A program made the position numbers and the translations under genes. From Scortum barcoo (lineage: Eukaryota > Chordata > Actinopteri > Centrarchiformes > Terapontidae), in the NCBI GenBank assembly GCA_023238725.1, contig CM041551.1, positions 2,604,759 to 2,668,758 of the forward strand: a stretch of DNA of 64,000 nucleotides, written 5' to 3'. A model generated the notes under the pieces. It was not told where the DNA came from and made no database searches. It was given only the letters and a program-made list of their open reading frames with translations. Below, piece by piece: positions 24,996 to 37,689 of the stretch (the stretch's first letter is position 1; every line of letters starts with the position of its first letter).

Positions 24996-25744
24996 ATTGA
25001 AACCTGCATTGTTTAGATTCAATTTCATTTATTGGATTTATATTGGCTAGCATCCTGTGCTGCTGGCACACTGTTGTTTCTCTCTGCCAACTGTTGATTA
25101 GTGAAAAAGTGTGAAGCTGTTGGGAGAAACGTGTGTTGCATAGCTGCATGCTAGTGATAGTACATATACTGTACATCCTCTTGTACGTGCAGCACATATA
25201 CAAACACACAGAGCTGCTGTCAAAACATTTCCACAGCACTGTAAGTGTTCACAAACTCTACATGATAAGTAGAGTTGATTAAAAAGCCATGCAAACATTG
25301 TTTACTGATTAACATAGTTTTTTTCATATGTTGAAATTAGATTGCACTGATTCCTCAGCCAAGGTGGAAAAAATCTGTTAAATGTAAAATAAAAAATTTG
25401 TGAAAGTTTAGCCTCATTGATGACCAACTCAGGAGTTACACAGCAAGTTACACACATGTTACATATTTCTGATTTCGTTCTTAAAATAAGATAGATCAGA
25501 TACTGATCTTGTACACTAAATAAATATGTAAAAAACAAATGTGAAATCCTCTTGAATCTGAAGTGAAGATGAGTCCATATCACATCAGACAGTGAATGAA
25601 TGTAGATACATAGTGAGTCATCAGAGAGACATTGGATATACACCTTCACATGAAGGCATGAAAACACTGTGATCTTCCATAATATCTGGCAATACATTAA
25701 TAAAGAAATAATTATTTTGTTTGGAATTTCTTTTCACATTATAC

Positions 25745-25910
25745 TTGAGAAAAATCCCAGACAAACTGATGACTCTGGATGAACACTTCTTGAAAAAACT
25801 CTTGGCTGCCTCGCAAGAAAACACGAGAAAATGGCTGCAGATAAAACCTCCCACAAAGGATAACAGGACTGCAGCTGTCAAAAAAACTCTATATAGAAAA
25901 TTGACTTTTA
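25745..25910 (+). mobile_element. L1-like LINE C-terminal relic
   Basis: A short plus-strand frame contains LKKLLAASQENTRKWLQIKP followed by PT, then KKTLYRKLTF. This resembles the extreme C-terminus of fish L1-like ORF2 proteins, where a LL-ASKKAITRKWL--DPPT block is followed by an ME-LTF block. Only about 50 codons match, so this is a small fragment and could be chance. Confidence 0.4.
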
Positions 25911-27714
25911 CCTCAATACTTTAATATCAATATGTAAATTAATGGAAAAAAATGGACTACACAAACAGTATGTGCTCTTAAGATGTAATCCATGATATAT
26001 ATCATTAAAATTACTGTAATGAGAATAAAATTGCATAAGTCAGCTCCCTCATTCTGCTTGAAAATGTCAATAAAAACAAATTTATGTACAGGAGCAAAAC
26101 ATAATCAAATAGGATTGTGCAGATACCACAGATACCACAATGCAGAGTGACAAAGTGAGCGAAGGGCTGCAACTTCCAACAATGGAAGAGCATCCCAACA
26201 GAGCTGACATCAAAGGCATCATCTGTAGGCATTTGAAGAAGCCTCTGATTCAATTTGAAAAGTACTTCTCAGAGTCTGACAACTGCTTTTGTGACACCAA
26301 ATGGATTCAGCTTCCTTTTGGTGACAGTGTAACAGAAGGGTCAGGAAGAACAGTGACAGCAAAGCATCCGTTGATTGAATTATCTGCAGCGGCTGTTAGA
26401 AAAAGGCAGATATGAGATCCTGACCCCCTCTTGTCTAGTGGTGGACCGACTGCACGATGGTTTCCAGGGCTGACATTCAGCAATAAAGTGACATTGCTGT
26501 TTACGACCATGTATCTGTGACAGCGGACTCTTCACCCTTTTGTACAAGGAGAACAAATATAATGTCACGCTTCTGCGAGAAAATAACCAGTGTGTGTCCA
26601 ATAGAAGAACAATAGGATGTTTTTTTCTATTATTGAATATGATGGTGGTTCATATATTCGGAGCTCCTGAGAGGTGGAGGTTGAAAACACCAGTGATAAA
26701 ACATTGCCTACTGTGAAAGTGAAGCACTGATATTTTGAACTAATACAAGCATCACATCAGGCAGCAGCAGCAGCTCCTAATTTTGTCGTAATCCTCACTG
26801 CCATATCAGCAATAAAAGAAATTGTGCATTCATAGCAACATGAAGAAAATAGTCAGTGTACATAAGCTGATTTCCATGGCGTTAAAGTCACAGCCAACCT
26901 TAACACCTCAATCATTACGCCTGTATTATAATCTGCCTCTGCTATCAAACAGCAAGGGGAAACCATCTCCTTAATCCATGTTTAATTTCCTGTCCCACTG
27001 TGATGTATTTAAGCCCTTTTCTGCTATCGCTGGTCATTATCTGCTGCTCATTAAAGCACCAAAAGGAATATGGTGGATTATGGAAAAGCTGTTGGTAAAC
27101 ACAGTATATCGGCTGCAGTAAATGTATAGATATAAACTGAGAGCAGCAGTGATAGATGTGTATTCTACAGACGTTTGTATGATTTTGCACTCAAGTGGCC
27201 ACAAAAACCCTCCAAGAGTCTGAAAGGCAAATCTGAGGGGTCGTGAGATGATTCATGGACCACGACGGAGTGTTGCTCTGCTACTCAAATTTCTTTAGGG
27301 CTTTAACTGTTGTGTAGATGAAGTAAGCTCACAATGGCCCAAATCAGGCTACTCTTCATGCTCAGCCTCTAATCCAGCTTAGATAAATTGTTATTGAGTG
27401 CATCTTCATGGTTACATGATGATCAGTCAGCCTTCTGTCTGTTACGTTGTGAGTCCGATGGGACCACAGAGTTGTGCCTGTGTCTGTCCCATTAGTCTGA
27501 GCTCAAGTTTCAAAGACTTTGAGGGAACAGCACATCTCACAACACCTGACTGGATTTTTCTCTCCATCTTTTAGTTTCCTTTTCTCAAAAATGCTTTAAT
27601 GATTAGCGCCGGAATTTCTCATGGTTTCATGCAATTAAACAACTGAATCAAGAAAAACAAAATTGAAGTTCTGGTTTTTGCACCAAGTCACCTTTTTGAA
27701 CAGCACTTGAGTTC
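25911..27714. other. No gene seen
   Basis: AT-rich DNA without recognisable repeats or motif-bearing frames. Confidence 0.5.
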
Positions 27715-28350
27715 CTTGGCTTCTAATTCAAAGATCTGCATCATTTTTTTGACTCCCAGTTAAACTTTCAGAAACATCTTAAGTCAGTTATTCAGTCAGC
27801 ACTGCCAAACTGGGTCCTCTCTAATCTCTGCAACAGCTTCAACAAATCATCTGCTTTGTCTCTTTGTATCTTGACTATTGTAATGTGCTGTATTCTCATC
27901 ACTACAAGAAAAGACTCCATGGCGTTCGAATATTTCACTGGCTCTACTACACCGTCTACCTGTTAAATTTTAAGATTGAATTAAAATCCATTCTAATTAT
28001 TATTCTATTATTCTAAGGTCATATTTAGCTTCACCATATTTGAGTGAGTTACTGATCACCTACAAGTCCACTACACCCCACAGGTCATCAGGAGAAGAGG
28101 GGCAGGTTGTGCCCCGCTCAGAGTTCAAGACCTGCAGTCACTGAGCATTTTCTGTCCTGACTTCTCGATCTCCTAAATCTCATCTCAAATCCTGTTTATT
28201 CTCCAAGGTATTTTATTCATGCTTCCTTGCCCTCATTTGTCCTCAATTCAATTCTCAATTCTCAAACAATATTCTCTTGCGTTAGTTACATTTACTTATT
28301 CAAATGCTTTTCGTGTGGCACTTTCTAAACCTGCCTTTGAAAAGTAAATG
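27715..28350 (+). mobile_element. L2/Maui-like LINE, 3' fragment
   Basis: Plus-strand relic of the last part of an L2-like reverse transcriptase and its 3' untranslated end. Seen: a FDSQLNFQKHLKSVIQS block (27760-27810), FSRLDYCNVL written here as a degraded LTIVMCCIL-type frame near 27870-27890, an HWL block near 27935, a YKSTTPHRSS-like block near 28060-28090, and a 3' end GTGTGGCACTTTCTAAACCT near 28312-28331. These follow the fish L2 order. Indels and stops break the frame. It is a different, shorter copy from the one at 50-55 kb, in the opposite orientation. Confidence 0.6.
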
Positions 28351-31300
28351 AAGTTTTTCTTTCTTACTAAATGAGAAATTGCTCACAGTGGACCCTCACC
28401 CCAGGCACTGAATATATGAGACTGAGTGTGACTGAGCAGGCTATCTGAACTGAAGAGCTTTTAGGAACTATTTTTTTTTTTTTTAGAAATAAAAATGTAA
28501 TATCACAGAAGATAGATTCAATCTTGGCCGCCATCCATTTGGACCAGAGGGTGGACACATGTTGAGTGCAAAGGTCACAGTCCAGTTGCTGTTTGAAGGC
28601 TGAGCACAGTGAGCTGATGAGTGTGCAGAGCAGCACTACGTAAGTTAAACCACTTATTGCAGATCTGACTATAAATGCAGTGGAATAAAGAGAAATAACA
28701 AAGGAAATGATACTTATTCCTGAAAAACAAGGACACTGCAATTATAACAGTTGCCCAGTAATTCTTGTAGCCATCAAGGCCAGGTGGCTCAGGTGTTTTA
28801 GAGTTTGGTGTTATGATCCAAAATTGCCAGTAAACAGACTTGTGTAGACTTGAGTCACTAAGCTAACTAGCCATTGTTAGCTCTCTCTCCCCCTGCATGG
28901 ACAATGGACAGCTTGCTTCAATGGAACATCGAGTCCCTGCTTTGTGAGTCTAATGTGCTCATGTCATACAGTCTGGCCACTATACACCGAGCTGTGGAGA
29001 TGCACACGGGACAGTAAATGAGGATTTGTTCTGCATGCATGTATGAATCTCTTCCAGATATTTCCCCAGAGGCATCCTGTATCCTTATTGCATCACACAT
29101 CCCATATGTTTTTTCCATCTGCCCGTCCCTTCATCCCTCCCTCCATCATCTCACTCCTCTCCAGCACATGAATAGACTCAAATGGCTGAAGCTGCCCCAG
29201 ATCCACAGAGCTGTGTAAAGTTCTACATCAGGGCTTTCTGGGCATGTCAGAAAGGACAGTTCGGAAGGGAAGAGAATGATGTGGTTTGCATAAATAGAAA
29301 AAGAGACTAACAGCAGCCTTACCTAGTAACCTTCTTATCTGATGTGTTCTACTTAGACCAGGCCATTTTGCAGACCAACAGGCACAGAAATTGCAGGGCT
29401 GGAGGAGTGTCACAAAGGCATAAAAGACACAGCAAATTAAAAATGTGCAAATCCAAACACAAATAAAATCCTTGAAAGAGTATAAATCTTCTCTGTGACC
29501 TTCGAATTTCAAAACGCATTTTGTTTGTGTTGCGTGACAGTCCAATGAGTCATCCTAGCGCTTTGATTTCCAAAGAAGAGAAAAGCAGACAGGCATCTGA
29601 ATCAGATTTATCAATATGGGAAAGTATAGCTGGGGCTTTTTTTTTCTCTGTTTCTGTCTGTCGTTCTCTCCAACACTATGACAGTCAATCATATCCCCTA
29701 ACACCAACGTGATTGCTATCATGAGAGAATACATTCTCTCTAAATAAAAAACCCTGACATAACCTTTCTCCAGTGTTGTCTTTGACTATTATCTACTATT
29801 CACCAATAAATAATATGCTTTCAACATTTGTTTTCATCATACGGCTACATCTAATGATATTCTATATTCCTTATATTCCTTCATTTTGCCACTTATTGAG
29901 CATGTGCAGACTCAAACCAACAGCGAATGTATGTACTTATGAGCACCTTGTGTGTGAGTGTGTATCATAGTCTAGTATATATCCTCTTCCTCTGTGCCAT
30001 AAAAAAATATCAATAACACATTCATGAGCCACACTGTTGCTTCTTTCATTACCATCAACACACACACAGTTTATTATTGTAGTTTATTTTGACCCAATCC
30101 ATTGCTGAAAACAAATAATTTCATCATGAACTGAAATTTGTCTTTTCATTTTTCTTTTCATATTTGGTTTCGTTTCTCCGCAGATACAGAGCTTCCTTTC
30201 ACGTAGCCACTCAAATCACTTCACTTTAAACTGTGTATGCAGCAGCATGTCATCATTCTATTGTAGTCTGACTGACGCAGCCAGACACTAGCCTGCTACT
30301 GAAAGACAGTCTTAACAAAAAGCCACCTTTAATTCTTAATTCTTCAGGTATGACTTTTAAAAAATGACATCCACTAGAACTGGACTGAGGACACTGTGGG
30401 CATGTGGTACACCTTAACCATTAGGTTATCCCTGAATTAGGGACTAACTGCACTGCTAACATCACTCTACAGGCGAGAGAGCCCTTCAGCGGTAACAATT
30501 TGAACAGCTTTAAAACTTGTCAAACGTCAACCAGAAGTCAGTTTTTGCTAAATGTTGTGACTCATATTCTGCAGCTTCACTGCTAATAAAATGGTCTGTC
30601 CTTGGTTTGTGAGCTACAGTTCCCAGCAGCAGTCAGTCTACAGTGTATAGCAGCCTATTCAGAGATTCAGAGGCAAAGAAAATATGCTGTTGAATCTCCT
30701 GACAGTCTTTTTATCATAACTGAGTTTTACACAATAATCAAATACATAATAAGCTATTGAAGGGTTAGGGGTTATGAAGATCATGTCTTAAACACATTCT
30801 CTAAGCAACACCTTAGATTGATACAGGTGTAACTTGTACTTTAAAAAGGTTAACATGAGAAAAAAAAGGTCATATAATTATTTTAGAGTATTAACATTAG
30901 TGTGGATTATTATTTATTTTCTTTTTTTGGGGGAATGGAAATAGTGAGAATGTGACACTGGTGCAGTAAAACGCAGGCCAGTGTTCCAGCAACACAATGC
31001 AGCAGCTTTCAGAGATTTTAAAGTGAGCCTTCCTTCAATGACTGATGACTTTAGTAGAGCTCACTGACAGTGAGTGGTCCACAGCCCACTAGTCGAAAAC
31101 GAAAGCAGCGGTCTCTTTCATGTGTCGGTGCATGCTCACACACAAACAGCAGCCTCCTGTGGAGAACTCATATTCACCGCAAACCATTTGGAAACCATTA
31201 CAATCATTACAGACACGTGTGCATAGCAGGGCGGTGGGGCTGATGAGAGCAGTTACCGGGACTGCGTCTGGTGCATCATATTGACTCCCAGTGCAGTTAT

Positions 31301-34300
31301 CTCAGCGAGAGTGTTGGAGGAGGCTGCACGAGCTGCAGTCAGGCACTGATGGAGGGGCGGAGAGGCAGACAGTAAGGTCACAGAGAGAGCACGGCGGCCG
31401 ATGGATTTTATGCTTCCTTGCTGTTACACCAACTGGATTTATAAACTCACTTGTTAAGAGAGGTAAAGCTTGCTGTGGCTTGAGTGCATTTTGGTCAAAG
31501 TGCACCGGTAGATGTTTTATGTAATGGTCATTTGTATTCTAACTGCGGGTCTCAGCTGAGCCTTATTTTTGCCGCCGGGCCCGGCTGAGGGCAGCCTTGC
31601 ATCATATCCGCCTACCTTTTTTTTTAATTATTATTCATCTCACTTTTACAGACACATCATGCCGCCTTATAACATATACCAGGTCAGGTAAATCCAGGTT
31701 TGAATCCAGCAGCAGCCCAGCCATTCATGCACTCCGGGCAGTATTTGAGGAATGAAATGCAGAATGAATTTTTAAACAGCACACATTTGCGTCGAGTCTC
31801 CAGAATCATCTCAGATTCTTTGTGCCTTTGCTTGATCCAGCTCCGCAATTCATACTGTCAGGGTGTAGCTTTTCTGATATTCCAGATATGCAAAGATTTT
31901 TTTTTACTCTCACAGATGGCATTAAAGCGTTGATTCTAAGCTGTTTTTATTTATTTATTTATTTTTATGTATTTATTCTCAACCCAGGTATGAATATAAA
32001 TGTACGGCTGCAAACGCACCAAGCACTGGCTGAAAGGATCAGAAGAGTTACCTTCACAGATATAACTCAGCTTTCCGCCTTTTTGTCCCTATATCCAAAC
32101 ATAATCCCACACCAAATAGAATTACCAGTGGACAGGGTTGTAAAGATTTACCCAATAAACTGATTTTATGGCAAACAATAGAGGCCGGATTAGCTGGATA
32201 AAAAAAGAGAGATCAAACCCAGAGAAGAATCAAATCCACCTCTTCAGAATAAGAGGGATTTAGGGTTTGAAACCAATAGAGGAATTCACTAATGTATTTT
32301 TAAATTGAAATACATGGAAATGAGGCTCTTTGTCCACCATGTGCGACATAGCCTTCAGTTACTACCAATACCCAGGAGGCTGCTTTCTGATTCTGTGATG
32401 GAGGTCAAAGCAGCAAGGCAGAAATTCCGAGCCTCTGGGTATACTTATTTAGTGTTGGTGTATTTATTACCTCCACGGCGCATGTTTTCACCTCTCACTA
32501 CCTACAGCTCTGACTGATGTGTGTTGGTTAGATAGGCAGTGGCCTGAGGAGCAGAAGAATAGATGGCATTGATCTGGATCTTCGCTGTCTGGCATTAAAT
32601 AATTTACAATTTCTGGTCATAAACATTCAGTTTATCATCAAGGGCTTCGAGTCGGCTGATGTTTTACACCCACGCCACAGTTTAAGAGAAAATCACAACA
32701 GTAGAAACGCAGAAGACAAACGATAACAGAATTTTAAAACAACTGGAAATAGTCACCTCTGCCGTTCTCATTTTGACCCACTGCTTCACTTTAAGGGCTC
32801 ACAAACTAAAGAGGTTAAGCACCGTTGATCTATAATAATGGACTATACAAAGAAACCTGGAACAACCTCAGACACCATCCAGATGAAAGCTAAAAATTAA
32901 GCTTATTAAGCCACAAGTGCTCTTAAACAATTAAACAATGCATCTGACTTCAGATGTCATTTCTGAGCGCTACATTCCAGGCTCTGTGGATCATTATCCA
33001 AAATATCAGAACAGACTCAGGTCATGCAATAGAAAACCAAACCACACTGCATAAGCATGTGTAATCAGTGTACTTTGTAGTCAAAGAACTGCAGCCAAAA
33101 TCCCATAAAGAGTGATGACCCGCTGCTTCCACAGCAATCTGCTCGCGTTCTGTAACAGCAAATGTTTAGCTCACACTCGTGCTCCGCCATCGCTCTCCTC
33201 CTCTCTGTGTATCTTTCGTCTTTGACTTGAATCAACAGCATCACAAGTGTGGCAAATCCCATCAGCAGCATGACTCCTCTTTGTCATGGAGGTGTGAATA
33301 TTTTGTTTCTGTCTCTGTGTGTTTGTGCATAATTATGAACTGGCAGCGTGTCATTTATAATCTGAGAGGAGCATCGGTTACCACTTGTTGTAGGAGCCGG
33401 AGCCAAGATGCAGCTTTCTCTACTGCCTTTGTTTTTTTGTTTTTCTTTTTCTTTTTCTCTCTTGTTCTTGTCTCCTATGGCTCCATAATGCTTAAAGTGG
33501 TCCCCAACAAATTTACCATCCTACCCTGTTTGTGTCCCATTTCATTCTGAGCTTTAATTACTTTGAACCCAGCTCACCTAACCGAACCTTAATGACAGCG
33601 AATGACAAGAAATGGATTTAATTTTTGAAATGGTGAAAAAATGATGTCAGTCTGAACTTACATAAATCATTCTGTAGTCTAATTATATTGAGCACATTTT
33701 GTTGGTTCATTTGGGGAACTACAGTTCAAAATTCAACATCTCTCTAACACTGACACATGTAGAGAAATGTGTTAACCTTGAAAATAAATACAGAAATGTA
33801 CAGTACTCTTAATGTCTTCACAGAGATAAAATGTCAGATTTATGAGGAAATATGTGAGAAATGTTCCCACTTGATTACACTGTGATGCCATTTGTTTTAA
33901 CAACTGATACACAGTACTAAATAAGAAGTAATGCAACAGATATAAATTAGATACATAAATGGATCATAGTATGAGTTGTGAAAATGTTTTAATGTTTTTA
34001 GATCAATCATTCACAATACATCAACAAATACGGCAAAATAAGGTGTTAATATCCTTGTTGTTTTAATTACGCTTTCATTTGTACATTTCAAATGTGAAAT
34101 TCAGTGTGTTTGTTATTCTGGATGTAGATTTTTTTCTATATTTCCAACAGTGTAAGTGTCATAATATGAAGAGGTGTAACAGAATGTATGTATGCCAGTA
34201 TATACTGTCAGAATGATTATCCAACCTTTGAACTACTCCATCTTCAGACTTTGGTAAGGTTCAATGCTTTCTTATCATGGAGAGGAAGGACTGTAGCTAT

Positions 34301-35224
34301 TGGTGATTTATATATTAACTATATCTTCACCTCATTGAGTCTACTCAGAAATACATTTGGATTAACAGCCACCCACCCCTTTTCACTACCTATAAATTAA
34401 GAATCACTTTAAAATGAATATTCCCAATACTGAAGAGATATAAACCTCATAACCAGCATAGTTGTTACACGTCTTCAGAGCCTGACACTAAAAGCTAGAC
34501 TCATTTTACGTGACACTGCCCCATCCAGAAATTAATTAACAGGGGTGTGGATGAGTAAATGGATTACATCAAAAGCATCAGCCACCATCCATTCATTTAA
34601 TACAAAGCGTTTCATTGATTACATCATTCTTAAATCAAACTACCTTATCCACCTATCAGTGTGTCCTTCATGTGTTATGTGCACATCTTGGGAGGAGTCC
34701 CTCCATCAGCAGCTTTGGGTTTTTCCCAAACTTCAAACGTTCTGCTCAGCAGTGTTCCAGTGTGTGTGTATTTGATATTTATTTTTGTCTATTCTTTCTT
34801 TTTAAGGTGTGGATACAGCGAGGTGAGAGTAGATGTCACAATGTAGTGTTTCACACGTTTTGATGTTTTTCTTTGCGATTTGCGAACAGATTTACATAAA
34901 ACAGTCAGAGGAATATTCATTTGTAAAGTTGAGAACTGCTCCTGAGTCACTGAGAGATGAAGATGAAGTATCCACTCACCTGACTCTAACTTTCCCTCAC
35001 TGTGGAACTGCTGTCTGTTTTCTCAATGCTCCTCTTTTCATGTCATCCTTCCAGAGATCTAACAACTCTTACTTCTTCATGCATTCAGCTCATTTTTGTA
35101 TACATATTTGCATTCTAAGACATGCGCTCATTTCCTCTAAATTTCCAGGAGACCAGCTGCTTCCCAAGCAGTGTTCTCACACACAGACTTAACTCTGTTC
35201 CCATTCATACTGCAACATTGTAGG

Positions 35225-35238
35225 ACACACACATACAC

Positions 35239-35269
<31 letters not shown>

Positions 35270-35281
35270 TACACACACACA
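35225..35281. repeat. (AC)n microsatellite, interrupted
   Basis: AC repeat with ACAT and AAAC interruptions over about 57 bp. Confidence 0.95.
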
Positions 35282-36079
35282 GCGGCTTTCAATTCAAAAA
35301 ACCTTCCGTGATAAGAAATGTGGGTAACAATGTGATGTCTGCATCAATAGGCCACTTCAGGCCCAACATCCAAGAGTCACGTGGGATCAAACCCACATCA
35401 AAGCCTGGCCGACACCACTATGAGAGCCTGGCAACAATGGAAGAATAATTAAAGCCACATGGATATCCAACCACCCCCTGTCACACGCACATATCTCCCT
35501 TCCTCTTTGTCAGAGAAATAGAAAGAGCACCGTTTGATGTCTGTCATGACAATACAGCAGCCCTTCAATATCTTGACGTGCAGCTACCTGCCATACAATG
35601 TGTAAGCAAGCCATTTCCATCCATTTGAAAGCAAGAAACACATTTAGATGCTCTCATCCACTAAACAGACATTCATTATTTGAGGCAGCGGAAGCTGTCA
35701 TCTGCAGCAGTAATGCAACAGCAGTACATAACAAAATGCCAAAGCGCTTCCAATATACTGTTTAATGAGGCAATATAATACAAGAATATGCTTTGGCTGT
35801 ATTGATTCAGCCACTTTTTATCCATTCATGAAGCAGGCTCATTTACTTCATTCATCATGTAATTAATATCCAGAACGAGCTCTTTTTTTTTCTTCACAGT
35901 AGTCCTTGATTAATGTTCTTATTTTTTTTTCTTGGTGGAACTGCTCTCTGCTCAGTGTGTGGAGGGATTATTTAACTGTTTCAGGGAAAGAAGGGACATT
36001 TAAGACAAATATATCAAATATGCAGAAAATAATCTAACTTGCAAATTCAAATGTTTATATTATTTTTAGAGTAGGTCTA

Positions 36080-36108
36080 ACTGTCTGTCTGTGTGTGTGT
36101 GTGTGTGC
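36080..36108. repeat. (CTGT)n / (GT)n compound microsatellite
   Basis: Short CTGT run followed by about nine GT units. Confidence 0.9.
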
Positions 36109-36433
36109 GTGGAGCAGTTATATGATTCAGATGATCAACATGGAGAAGTTTAAAGAGACTGACTGCGAGTGACGTTTCTGATCCCTTCAGGAGCTCGAGA
36201 AGCTTAAGCTGTTTCAAGGTCATAGCATGTTGTTCCAAAATGGGTCAATAAAAAGTTCTGCCACGAGTGCCTGACACTGTCTCCGGGGCTGCCACACAAT
36301 GACATAAGGCGCCTGTGCGTAATAGCGCAGATACTTGTTGGGTGCCCTTATTCCTTTTATTAGTGCGTGTGCTTAAAACATACATCGCAGAGCCCTTAAT
36401 GGGGAAGGAAGAAAAAAAAAAGGTTCTTTGTAC

Positions 36434-36600
36434 CTCCTCAGCGTCCACGTCCTCCTCGCTGTCGGTGGGCTCCGGTGCCTTCACGAACCACCACTGGATC
36501 TCCAAATAGACGGACGCGGTTCCGCTCTGGAAAGCACACGCCATTTCTATGTTTTGCCCCTCTTTAACCGTCATGTTGGAGGGCAGATCCGTGAAGCGAC
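36434..36600 (-). CDS. vstm2a: vstm2a exon 2 (first half of Ig V domain), partial CDS
   Basis: This exon encodes the start of the extracellular Ig V-set domain. Seen: acceptor ctgcag|GTCGC after a pyrimidine-rich stretch; two bases completing the split glycine; 55 codons; then donor GAG|GTACAAAG in phase 0. Numbering from exon 1, residues 28-82 hold an N-glycosylation sequon (NMT, residues 35-37), the first Ig cysteine in EMACAF (residue 48), the core WW in LEIQWWF (63-64) and an acidic linker ending DVDAEE. Known: VSTM2A carries nearly the same blocks (EGQN-EM-CAFQSG-ASVYLEIQWWF), while VSTM2B/VSTM2L read SYSLEIQWWY, so VSTM2A is the best assignment. The partner cysteine (YEC motif) must lie on a later exon, which I could not find at lower coordinates. 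Open frame continuing past 36434 is intron read-through. Confidence 0.92.
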
Positions 36601-37606
36601 CTGCAGATGAGAAGGGGGGGTTCACATGATGGGGGACAGTTGCGTGATGTGTGCACGCACAGGGCTGAGAAGCGGCGGGGGCTGAAACCAGGCGCGTCTC
36701 CATCTCGCATTTACATAACGCACAGTCGCCACATTACTCAGACTATTCATCGCCAGCAGGCTCAGGTTTTTACACTTTTTCTGCATTTCCTGGCCCAACC
36801 GTGTTGCTCTGTGTCCGCCACTGAATACTAAATAAACCTGATTGTATCAGAATGAGGGCAGACGCAAAGAAGCAGGAGGAGGAGGAGAATAACGCACGAA
36901 ATTATAAATGAGTTCGCTTTGAGAGAGGCTGAAAGAGGAGATACACTGAAGGAGGGAGAGAAGATCCGTGCATGCAAACTTTGACAGAACGCCGTTATTT
37001 GAATGCAAAAGAAAGTGCAGCCGTGCTCAGGGTGCTCAGGGTGCTGAGGGTGCTCAGAGGGGGTTGCTGTGCGCGGATTGTGGGGGATGCGGCTGTGAGG
37101 CCGCATGGCTGGAGGAGCCGCATGCAGGAGCTGTCCGCGGTGCTGAAACACACCGATCACTTTACATACGAGAGGAGGGAAAGAAGAAGAAGTTCCATTT
37201 TCTTTAACAGCCAAATCTTTTTTTTTTTTTATCATTTTTTCCCTTTTATCTGGCGCTGAGAGGAAACGTGAGCCGGCCTCTCCTCCGCACCGTGTCAGCT
37301 CACTTCATCTCAAACAATCACCAGTTGCATTTTTTTCCGTCATCACCATGCGGCTACAAAAAAAAAAAAAGAAAAAAAAGAAAAAAAGAAAAAGCGCAAC
37401 CTCCTCCATCCTTCAGCTCGCATCCCTCCTTTATTTTTTCCAACCATCCATCACACTTAAAAAAAAATCTCCAAACAGCCTCTCCGGAAAACCAAAAAGC
37501 CTGCGCACTTTGGGTACTTTCCCCCGGCCGAGCAGCCTCCAGGCAGGGCAGCACGACGCGAGAGAGAGAGGGAGAGAGGGAGAAAAAAGAGAGGTGCCAT
37601 CCTTAC
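36601..37606 (-). other. vstm2a: vstm2a intron 1
   Basis: This GT-AG intron of 1006 bases is bounded by GTAAGG at 37606 and ctgcag at 36601. It is GC-rich near exon 1 and carries a 9-bp tandem repeat (37023-37058) and A- and GA-rich tracts (37358-37392, 37557-37590). Open frames on either strand inside it are rich in K, E, P and S and look like composition artefacts. Confidence 0.85.
37023..37058. repeat. 9-bp minisatellite, 4 copies
   Basis: Four head-to-tail copies of GTGCTCAGG (third copy GTGCTGAGG, fourth GTGCTCAGA) lie in vstm2a intron 1. Confidence 0.9.
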
Positions 37607-37685
37607 CTTCAAACGAGGATCCGAACTGCACGCAAAACCCGGCTAAGAAAACAAATCCAACAGTATCATGAGAGGTCCACATCAT
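37607..37685 (-). CDS. vstm2a: vstm2a exon 1 (signal peptide), partial CDS
   Basis: First coding exon of a secreted immunoglobulin V-set protein. Seen: an ATG-ATG start at 37685 opens 26 codons plus one base, beginning MMWTSHDTVGFVFLAGF, a short N-region followed by a hydrophobic core typical of a signal peptide. The frame then meets a splice donor, GAAG|GTAAGG, with GT at 37606-37605. The leftover G joins the first two bases of exon 2 to make a glycine codon (E-G-R-F-T-D), which supports both splice sites. Known: vertebrate VSTM2A also starts with MM and has a VGFVF core in its leader, and is reported as a secreted Ig protein linked to preadipocyte commitment. VSTM2B and VSTM2L leaders fit less well. 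The start was chosen as the first ATG of the pair because the family starts with two methionines. Confidence 0.85.
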
Positions 37686-37689
37686 TCCA

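Larger units (their letters stand above)
22401..25744. other. No gene seen apart from short repeats
   Basis: AT-rich DNA with the repeat at 23324-23507, an AAT microsatellite and a retroelement tail near 24.9 kb. Confidence 0.5.
28351..36433. other. vstm2a: No gene seen; presumed vstm2a intron 2 and/or downstream DNA
   Basis: Directly downstream of the vstm2a exon 2 donor. I looked on the minus strand for the next Ig exon (ISHKL and YEC blocks) and found none. The 31250-31600 part is richer in CpG than its surroundings. The 35560-35880 part looks like conserved noncoding DNA. Confidence 0.45.

Noticed and set aside
25302..25697. 131-codon minus-strand open frame
   Set aside because: AT-rich codons coding mostly F, Y, I and C, no motif; typical chance frame in AT-rich DNA.
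28367..28741. 124-codon minus-strand open frame
   Set aside because: Includes a poly-K run from a T tract and has no known domain; no splice or conservation evidence.
31250..31600. CpG-richer stretch that might be an alternative promoter
   Set aside because: Modest enrichment only, no recognisable first exon or core promoter element; mentioned in the region note only.
31695..31710. B-box-like GGTTTGAATCC
   Set aside because: No A box upstream at a plausible distance and no SINE-like body or tail; not called as a SINE or tRNA.
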